Assembly (NCBI GenBank): GCA_016933315.1
Contig: JAFGBE010000152.1
Coordinates: 1 to 7,080, forward strand
Length of the DNA: 7,080 nucleotides
Source of the DNA: Candidatus Auribacterota bacterium
Lineage (GTDB): Bacteria; Auribacterota; UBA6266
Direction of reading: 5' to 3'
The notes beneath the pieces were generated by a model. The model was not told where the DNA came from. It saw only the letters and a program-made list of their open reading frames with translations, and ran no database searches. Made by a program: the position numbers and the translations under genes. Position 1 is the stretch's first letter, and every line of letters begins with the position of its first letter. Positions 1 through 3,622 of this stretch are shown here, in pieces.

Positions 1-57
1 ATAAGAGAAGGCGGAAGAACAGTAGGCGCCGGCAGAGTAACCGAGATTATCGAATAA
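1..57 (+). CDS. tuf: Elongation factor Tu, C-terminal end (partial)
   Basis: Only the last 18 codons are present, ending in TAA at 55-57. They read IREGGRTVGAGRVTEIIE, the C-terminus of domain 3 of EF-Tu, where the REGGRTVGAG stretch is nearly invariant in bacteria. EF-Tu is the cytoplasmic GTPase that carries aminoacyl-tRNA to the ribosomal A site. The GTPase domain lies upstream of the window. The placement just before rpmG, tRNA-Trp, secE and nusG matches the common bacterial order, which supports the call despite the short length. A hairpin with a T-rich tail follows eight bases after the stop. Confidence 0.93.
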   Translation: MREGGRTVGAGRVTEIIE

Positions 58-64
58 CATTATT

Positions 65-97
65 AAGAATACCCGGGGGTTCATCCCGGGTTTTCTT
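65..97 (+). terminator. Intrinsic terminator-like hairpin after tuf
   Basis: ACCCGGG (71-77) pairs perfectly with CCCGGGT (85-91) around a 7-base loop. The stem extends past one T-T mismatch (70/92) by AAGAA (65-69) pairing with TTCTT (93-97). The right arm runs into TTTTCTT, giving the G+C stem and U-rich tail of a Rho-independent terminator. The lower stem also pairs A-rich with U-rich sequence, so the element may work in both directions. It sits between two genes of the same strand that usually go together, so it may be a partial terminator that lowers readthrough from the highly expressed tuf. Confidence 0.75.
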
Positions 98-127
98 GTG
101 TATAAAAAATAGAAGGAATAACTTTTT

Positions 128-292
128 ATGGCGCAAAAAGGGAACAGAGAACAGATAACCATGGCCTGCACGGTCTGCGGGAGAAGGAATTATGTCTCCA
201 CAAAGAACAAAAAAAAGACCACGGGCCGGTTAGAGTTAAAAAAATATTGTAAGTGGGACAGGAAACACACTGTTCATAAGGAGACAAAATAA
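128..292 (+). CDS. rpmG: 50S ribosomal protein L33
   Basis: This gene encodes 54 residues, a normal length for bacterial L33, a small 50S protein near the E site. The start ATG (128) follows an AGAAGGAA ribosome binding site (111-118) with a 9-base spacer. Family features are CTVCGRRNY (residues 14-22), the basic KNKKKTTGRLELKKY stretch (26-40) and the ending HTVHKETK. L33 often carries a zinc ribbon of two Cys-x2-Cys pairs. Here the first pair is intact (C14, C17), but the second is C41-K-W-D44, with Asp where the fourth Cys would be. Cys-less L33 forms exist, so this could be an intermediate, or D44 could act as a weak ligand. It lies between tuf and tRNA-Trp, a common place for rpmG. Confidence 0.96.
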   Translation: MAQKGNREQITMACTVCGRRNYVSTKNKKKTTGRLELKKYCKWDRKHTVHKETK

Positions 293-323
293 AGCTCTTT
301 ATAAATAAGGAGAAAGAGGCATT

Positions 324-401
324 AGGCCAGTAGCTCCAATTGGCTAGAGCGCCGGTCTCCAAAACCGGATGTTGTGGGTTCAAATCCCTCCTGGCCTGCC
401 A
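324..401 (+). tRNA. trnW: tRNA-Trp (anticodon CCA)
   Basis: A full cloverleaf can be drawn. The acceptor stem AGGCCAG (324-330) pairs with CTGGCCT (391-397) without mismatch. The D stem is GCTC/GAGC (333-336, 347-350) with GG in the loop. The anticodon stem CCGGT/ACCGG (352-356, 364-368) closes the loop CTCCAAA, with anticodon CCA at 359-361. The variable region is 5 bases (369-373). The T stem GTGGG/CCCTC (374-378, 386-390) closes the loop TTCAAAT and has one U-U mismatch (375/389). Discriminator G398 is the usual base for tRNA-Trp, and the 3' CCA (399-401) is encoded. It lies inside the ribosomal cluster, so it must be cut out of a longer transcript. Its 3' end is only 21 or 57 bases from the possible secE starts. 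Confidence 0.97.
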
Positions 402-425
402 TTTTTCGAATTACAGGACAGGATG

Positions 426-449
426 CAAGAAGGGAACCAAGAAGGAAAT
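426..449 (+). repeat. 12-base tandem repeat before or at the secE start
   Basis: CAAGAAGGGAAC (426-437) is followed directly by CAAGAAGGAAAT (438-449). The two units differ at positions 9 and 12 only. In frame with secE from ATG 423 they encode QEGN-QEGN, and both differences are silent third-base changes. Each unit also carries an AAGGR motif resembling a ribosome binding site, so the repeat may instead serve as untranslated leader for ATG 459. Confidence 0.7.
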
Positions 450-458
450 AAGGTTAAG

Positions 459-878
459 ATGGAAATTTTTCGAAAAGGACAAGGTAATGTTGCGAGAATA
501 TCAGCGATAGCGTTCATGGCGCTGATAGGTGTCCTGCTGGCAGGCTGGTCGGATACGCTTATATCCGATGAATCCGTTCTGCGGAACCGCCTCTTCGGCC
601 TGGATTTTGTTGGCATCAGCGTTTCGTGGGCGCATATTATCGCCGCCGCGGTGTTTTGTATATGCATTATCGCAGGACTTGCCATGGCAAATACCCCGAA
701 AGTAGCAACCTTCCTTATTGATACCGAATCCGAAGTAAAAAAAGTTTCCTGGTCAACCTATAAAGAATTGATGAGTTCAACCGGCGTAGTAATAATGGCT
801 TCATTTTTTGTCGCTCTTTTTGTGGGCGTAGCCGACCTGCTTATTTCGAAGTTAATACATTTATTAATACATTTATAA
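459..878 (+). CDS. secE: Preprotein translocase subunit SecE (three-helix form)
   Basis: SecE is the small membrane subunit that clamps SecY in the SecYEG protein-export channel. From ATG 459 the product has 139 residues. Likely membrane helices are at about 14-30, 57-77 and 107-131, a three-helix layout as in E. coli SecE rather than the short single-helix form of about 60-80 residues. The conserved amphipathic stretch before the last helix is at 84-105 and includes EVKKVSWSTYKEL. The N-terminal IFRKGQG recalls planctomycete-like SecE proteins. The start is uncertain. ATG 459 follows AAGG (450-453) and fits the family N-terminus. ATG 423, in frame, follows AGGA (415-418) and would add 12 residues including QEGNQEGN. 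The C-terminus ends in a duplicated LIHL. nusG starts 9 bases after the stop. Confidence 0.93.
   Translation: MEIFRKGQGNVARISAIAFMALIGVLLAGWSDTLISDESVLRNRLFGLDFVGISVSWAHIIAAAVFCICIIAGLAMANTPKVATFLIDTESEVKKVSWSTYKELMSSTGVVIMASFFVALFVGVADLLISKLIHLLIHL
852..875 (+). repeat. Perfect 12-base tandem duplication at the secE 3' end
   Basis: TTAATACATTTA occurs twice in a row (852-863 and 864-875) without mismatch. It is in frame and encodes LIHL-LIHL, the last eight residues of SecE. Removing one unit leaves the frame and TAA stop unchanged, so it looks like a recent slippage or duplication that lengthened the C-terminus by four residues. Confidence 0.9.
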
Positions 879-887
879 GGTGAAGTG

Positions 888-1418
888 ATGGGTGAGAAGA
901 AGTGGTATGTAGTGCATGTTCTTTCGGGACATGAGAAAAAGGCGCAGGAATCCCTTGAAAAAAGGATAAAGACGGAAGGTATGACAGAGAGAATTCCGAC
1001 TGTGCTTATACCGACCGAAAAGGTTTCTGAGATTAAGTCGGGGAAAAAAACCATTGTCGCAAGGAAGTTTTTTCCGGGTTATATTCTCGTAAATATGGAG
1101 ATGGATGAGAATACTTATTATGTCGTTAAGGATACGCCGGGGATTATCGGTTTTATCGGCTCGGGCACGCCGGTCCCGCTCCATGACGATGAGATAAACG
1201 ACATCATTGCGCAGATAGAGGCAAAGAAAGAGAAAGTCAAGCCGAAGGTCGATTTTGAAAAAGGCGAAGCCGTTAAGATCAAGGACGGGCCTTTTGTAAA
1301 CCTTGACGGTATTGTTGAAGATATTGATCCTGACAGGGGCAAGCTCAGGATTATGGTGACAATTTTCGGGAGAGCGACACCTGTTGAGCTTGAATACTGG
1401 CAGGTCGAGAGAGAATAA
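888..1418 (+). CDS. nusG: Transcription termination/antitermination factor NusG
   Basis: NusG binds the clamp of RNA polymerase, promotes processive elongation and links the polymerase to Rho or to ribosomal protein S10. The product has 176 residues, the usual length. The NGN domain spans about 4-110, with the hallmark KKWYVVHVLSGHE (4-16), FFPGYILV (61-68) and DTPGIIGFIG (82-91). The C-terminal KOW domain begins near 124 (EKGEAVKIKDGPF) and ends with VTIFGRATPVELEYWQVE. No extra domain is inserted. ATG 888 is chosen over GTG 885 because the AAGGTGA site (877-883) leaves 4 bases before the ATG and only 1 before the GTG. The gene lies between secE and rplK, as in most bacteria. Confidence 0.97.
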   Translation: MGEKKWYVVHVLSGHEKKAQESLEKRIKTEGMTERIPTVLIPTEKVSEIKSGKKTIVARKFFPGYILVNMEMDENTYYVVKDTPGIIGFIGSGTPVPLHDDEINDIIAQIEAKKEKVKPKVDFEKGEAVKIKDGPFVNLDGIVEDIDPDRGKLRIMVTIFGRATPVELEYWQVERE

Positions 1419-1428
1419 AGATTTATTC
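1413..1428 (+). promoter_or_regulatory. Palindrome over the nusG stop, just before the rplK ribosome binding site
   Basis: GAATAAA (1413-1419) is the exact reverse complement of TTTATTC (1422-1428), with GA between. As RNA it could form six pairs around a 4-base loop. It covers the nusG stop codon and ends two bases before the GGAGGG of rplK. No U tract follows, so it is not a terminator. The place matches that of the L1 repressor site in E. coli, but I cannot see the G-rich L1 target structure, so a role is speculative. Confidence 0.3.
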
Positions 1429-1439
1429 CTGGAGGGAAA

Positions 1440-1865
1440 ATGGCTAAGAAGGTAACTGCAATAATAAAATTACAGATACAGGCAGGTGCTGCTACTCCGG
1501 CGCCGCCCGTCGGGCCTGCTCTTGGGCAGCATGGTGTGAACATAATGGATTTCTGTAAACAGTTTAATGCTGCAACCAAGGATAAAGGCGGGCTTGTCAT
1601 CCCTGTTGTGATAAGCGTTTATCAGGATAAAAAGTTTTCGTTTATATTAAAGCAGCCGCCTGCTTCCGCGCTTTTAAAGAAAGCCGCGAATGTGGCCGTG
1701 GGCTCAGGTGTCCCTAACCGCGAGAAAGTCGGCTCTATTTCCAAGAAACAGGTCAAAGAAATCGCAAAGATGAAGATGAGCGATTTGAATGCCAGAAGCG
1801 TTGAAGCGGCTGAAAAGATTATCGAAGGAACTGCCCGCAGCATGGGTATTGAGGTGAAAGAATGA
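1440..1865 (+). CDS. rplK: 50S ribosomal protein L11
   Basis: L11 binds the GTPase-associated centre of 23S rRNA and forms the base of the L7/L12 stalk, where elongation factors act. The product has 141 residues, the standard length. The N-terminal domain (about 1-72) contains PAPPVGPALGQHGVNI (20-35), whose prolines P22, P23 and P26 form the thiostrepton-contact region. It continues with MDFCKQFN and ends in FILKQPPAS. The C-terminal RNA-binding domain (about 73-141) contains KAANVAVGSGVPN and the conserved SDLNARSVEAAEKIIEGTAR stretch. The start follows GGAGGG (1431-1436) with a short 3-base spacer. The stop overlaps the rplA start as ATGA (1862-1865), suggesting translational coupling. Confidence 0.98.
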   Translation: MAKKVTAIIKLQIQAGAATPAPPVGPALGQHGVNIMDFCKQFNAATKDKGGLVIPVVISVYQDKKFSFILKQPPASALLKKAANVAVGSGVPNREKVGSISKKQVKEIAKMKMSDLNARSVEAAEKIIEGTARSMGIEVKE

Positions 1866-2560
1866 GCAAGAGAAGCAAAAGATTTAAAACGGCTGTTGAG
1901 AAAATAAAAGGGAAAGAGGAATATTCCCTTCCGGAAGCCGTTAAAACCGTTAAGGAAAATGCCAGCGCGAAGTTTGATGAGAGCGTTGAGATTGCGTTTA
2001 AACTCGGTATAGACCCCAAGCAGCCCGAACAGATGGTGCGCTCGACGGTCAAACTGCCGCACGGCACGGGTAAAAGCATAAGAGTGATCGCTTTTGCGGA
2101 AGGGTCTGCCGCCGAAGAAGCGAAAAAGGCAGGAGCCGATGTGGTGGGTATGGCTGAGCTTGCAGAAAAAATAATGGCCGGCTGGATGGATTTTGATATT
2201 GTTGTGGCTACACCGGCTGCAATGAAAGTGATAGGGAAGCTCGGCAAGGTCCTGGGGCCGAAAGGCCTGATGCCTTCACCAAAAGCAGGAACTGTTTCTC
2301 CTGACGTGGCCCAGGCCGTAAAAGAAGTAAAGGCCGGCAAAATAGAGATTAAAGCCGACAAAACTTCAAACCTCCACGCGTTTGTCGGGAAAGTCTCTTT
2401 TGATGAACAAAAACTTTTTGAAAATGCGCAGGCCGTTATCAGCGCGGTGGTTAAAGCGAAGCCTGTATCTGCCAAGGGTATTTATATGCAAAGCGCCACT
2501 CTTTCGTCGACTATGGGCCCCGGGCTCAAGCTTAATCTTAAAGAGATTCAAGGCGCTTAG
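1862..2560 (+). CDS. rplA: 50S ribosomal protein L1
   Basis: L1 forms the second mobile stalk of the 50S subunit and helps release deacylated tRNA from the E site. In E. coli it also represses its own operon by binding the rplK leader. The product has 232 residues, the normal length. The family signature lies at 125-145 (GKLGKVLGPKGLMP, then SPKAGTV). Domain I is made of the two chain ends, with SAKFDESVEIAFKLGIDPK at about 35-53 and KGIYMQSATLSSTMGPG near the C-terminus. Domain II is the Rossmann-like middle. The start overlaps the rplK stop by 4 bases, and the binding site GAGGTGA (1851-1857) lies inside the rplK end, so the two stalk proteins are probably made in a fixed ratio. Confidence 0.98.
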   Translation: MSKRSKRFKTAVEKIKGKEEYSLPEAVKTVKENASAKFDESVEIAFKLGIDPKQPEQMVRSTVKLPHGTGKSIRVIAFAEGSAAEEAKKAGADVVGMAELAEKIMAGWMDFDIVVATPAAMKVIGKLGKVLGPKGLMPSPKAGTVSPDVAQAVKEVKAGKIEIKADKTSNLHAFVGKVSFDEQKLFENAQAVISAVVKAKPVSAKGIYMQSATLSSTMGPGLKLNLKEIQGA

Positions 2561-2577
2561 ATAGAAAGGATCGGGTA

Positions 2578-3096
2578 ATGAGACCGGAAAAAAAGATAGC
2601 TGTAAAGGAAATGAAACAGAAGCTTGATGCTTCCGGTTCATTTATTCTTACAGATTATGTGGGTATTTCAGCGGAAGAAATGACTAAGCTCAGGACCAAG
2701 CTGTCCGAGAAATCCGCTAACTTCATGATAGTAAAAAACAGGCTTTTCTCAAGAACGGCCAAAGAATCGGGTTTCGACGGCATTGACCAGCACCTGAAGG
2801 GCCCTACGGCTGTGGCTTTTCTGGGGGGAGATGTTGTTGCCGGCACAAAGGCGGTTGTCGATTTCGGCAAAGAGTCCGGTAAACTTGGAGTTAAATGCGC
2901 GATATTCAACAATAAGGTAATAAATGCCGATAAAGTCAAAGAGCTGGCAAATCTTCCGTCCAGAGAGGTTCTTCTCGGAATCGTTGCGGGAACTATTCAG
3001 GCTCCTATTTCAGCATTTGTGCGCGTGCTTAACGCCCGCTTGAGCAGCCTGGTTTATGTAATAAATGCGATTTTGAATAAAAAAGAAAGTAATTAA
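2578..3096 (+). CDS. rplJ: 50S ribosomal protein L10
   Basis: L10 is the stalk base protein that binds 23S rRNA next to L11 and carries the L7/L12 dimers on its C-terminal helix. The product has 172 residues, typical for the family. The N-terminal domain shows SGSFILTDYVGISAEEMTKLR (from about residue 19), MIVKNRLF and LKGPTAVAF. The C-terminal half shows LANLPSREVLLG and a long helix, with APISAFVRVLNARLSSLVYV near the end. The start ATG follows AAAGGA (2565-2570) with a 7-base spacer. Only 17 bases separate it from rplA, so the long leader that carries the L10 autoregulatory site in E. coli and Bacillus is not present as a separate spacer. rplL follows after 15 bases. Confidence 0.97.
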   Translation: MRPEKKIAVKEMKQKLDASGSFILTDYVGISAEEMTKLRTKLSEKSANFMIVKNRLFSRTAKESGFDGIDQHLKGPTAVAFLGGDVVAGTKAVVDFGKESGKLGVKCAIFNNKVINADKVKELANLPSREVLLGIVAGTIQAPISAFVRVLNARLSSLVYVINAILNKKESN

Positions 3097-3098
3097 TC

Positions 3099-3105
3099 GA
3101 GGAGG
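3099..3105 (+). promoter_or_regulatory. Strong ribosome binding site of rplL
   Basis: GAGGAGG sits 6 bases before ATG 3112. It is the best match to the anti-Shine-Dalgarno sequence among the genes of this window. This fits the need for several L7/L12 copies per ribosome. It also supports 3112 as the start, rather than the in-frame ATG 3196, which has only AAGGTG (3181-3186) nine bases upstream. Confidence 0.8.
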
Positions 3106-3111
3106 CATTTA

Positions 3112-3567
3112 ATGACAAACGAAGAAAAAACCGCTGTTGCGGAAAACAAAGACGAAAAAACAGGATCAAAAAAGGAAGTGAAGGTGTCGGGAAAAATGGA
3201 AGAGATAATCAAAAGCATAGAAAAAATGACCGTTCTTGAGCTTTCTGAGCTCGTGAAAGCCCTTGAAGAAAAATTCGGAGTTTCTGCCGCTGCTCCAGTA
3301 GCAGCCGTAGCAGCCCCGGCTGCCGGCGGAGCCGCCGCTTCTGCAGCTGAAGAGAAGACTGAATTCACGGTTGTTCTCGCAAGCGCAGGGGACAAAAAAA
3401 TTAACGTTATCAAGGAGATCCGCGCGGTTACCAACCTCGGGCTGAAAGAAGCGAAGGATCTTGTTGACGGAGCGCCGAAGACCGTGAAAGAAAATGTTGC
3501 GAAGGAAGAAGCCGAGGAAATCAAGAAAAAGCTTGAAGCAGCAGGCGCGAAAGTCGAACTTAAATAA
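3112..3567 (+). CDS. rplL: 50S ribosomal protein L7/L12, with N-terminal extension
   Basis: L7/L12 is the multicopy stalk protein that recruits and activates translational GTPases. The product has 151 residues, against about 120-130 for the family. The dimerisation and L10-binding domain is at about 29-57 (EKMTVLELSELVKALEEKFGV). It is followed by an Ala/Pro/Gly hinge (58-80) and the C-terminal factor-binding domain (83-151), with KINVIKEIRAVTNLGLKEAK and VDGAPKTVKE. Residues 1-28 are extra: a Lys/Glu-rich, probably disordered segment before the usual start. The GAGGAGG site favours translation from 3112. A start at ATG 3196 would give a normal 123-residue protein, so the extension could be a start-choice artefact or a second isoform. 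The neighbours are rplJ and rpoB as usual. Confidence 0.97.
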   Translation: MTNEEKTAVAENKDEKTGSKKEVKVSGKMEEIIKSIEKMTVLELSELVKALEEKFGVSAAAPVAAVAAPAAGGAAASAAEEKTEFTVVLASAGDKKINVIKEIRAVTNLGLKEAKDLVDGAPKTVKENVAKEEAEEIKKKLEAAGAKVELK

Positions 3568-3622
3568 CATTCCCGGTAGGTAAATTAAAATCATCCTTAC
3601 CACTTAAAGGGGAAATATTATT
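3568..3622 (+). promoter_or_regulatory. rplL-rpoB spacer with an imperfect hairpin
   Basis: This 55-base spacer is the largest gap downstream of secE. GGTAGG (3575-3580) can pair with CCTTACC (3595-3601) if one T is bulged, around a 14-base loop. There is no U tract. AAAGGGGA (3606-3613) is the rpoB ribosome binding site, 9 bases before ATG 3623. In E. coli the corresponding spacer holds an attenuator and an RNase III site. The hairpin here is weak, and I only suggest a processing or attenuation role. Confidence 0.3.

Noticed and set aside
101..106. TATAAA as a -10 promoter box for rpmG
   Set aside because: The hexamer 17 bases upstream (GGTTCA) is a poor -35. Transcription would also begin inside the rpmG ribosome binding site at 111-118.
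307..323. AAGGAG followed by ATT as a small reading frame entering the tRNA
   Set aside because: The Shine-Dalgarno-like motif has no ATG, GTG or TTG at a fitting distance. The ATT frame stops within the tRNA after eight codons.
369..422. Longer secE reading frame starting at ATG 369
   Set aside because: This start lies within the tRNA-Trp gene, which is removed by processing. The residues up to 422 encode tRNA sequence and do not fit SecE.
885..887. GTG as the nusG start
   Set aside because: It is only one base from the AAGGTGA site. The adjacent ATG 888 has better spacing and gives the usual NusG length.
1819..2475. Minus-strand open frame (218 codons) across rplA
   Set aside because: It is the complement of the L1 gene, low in complexity (Ser/Ala/Phe) and without a separate binding site that convinces.
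3131..3142. Small hairpin CCGC-TGTT-GCGG near the rplL start
   Set aside because: It has only four pairs inside the coding region, with no tail or wider structure. It is likely chance.
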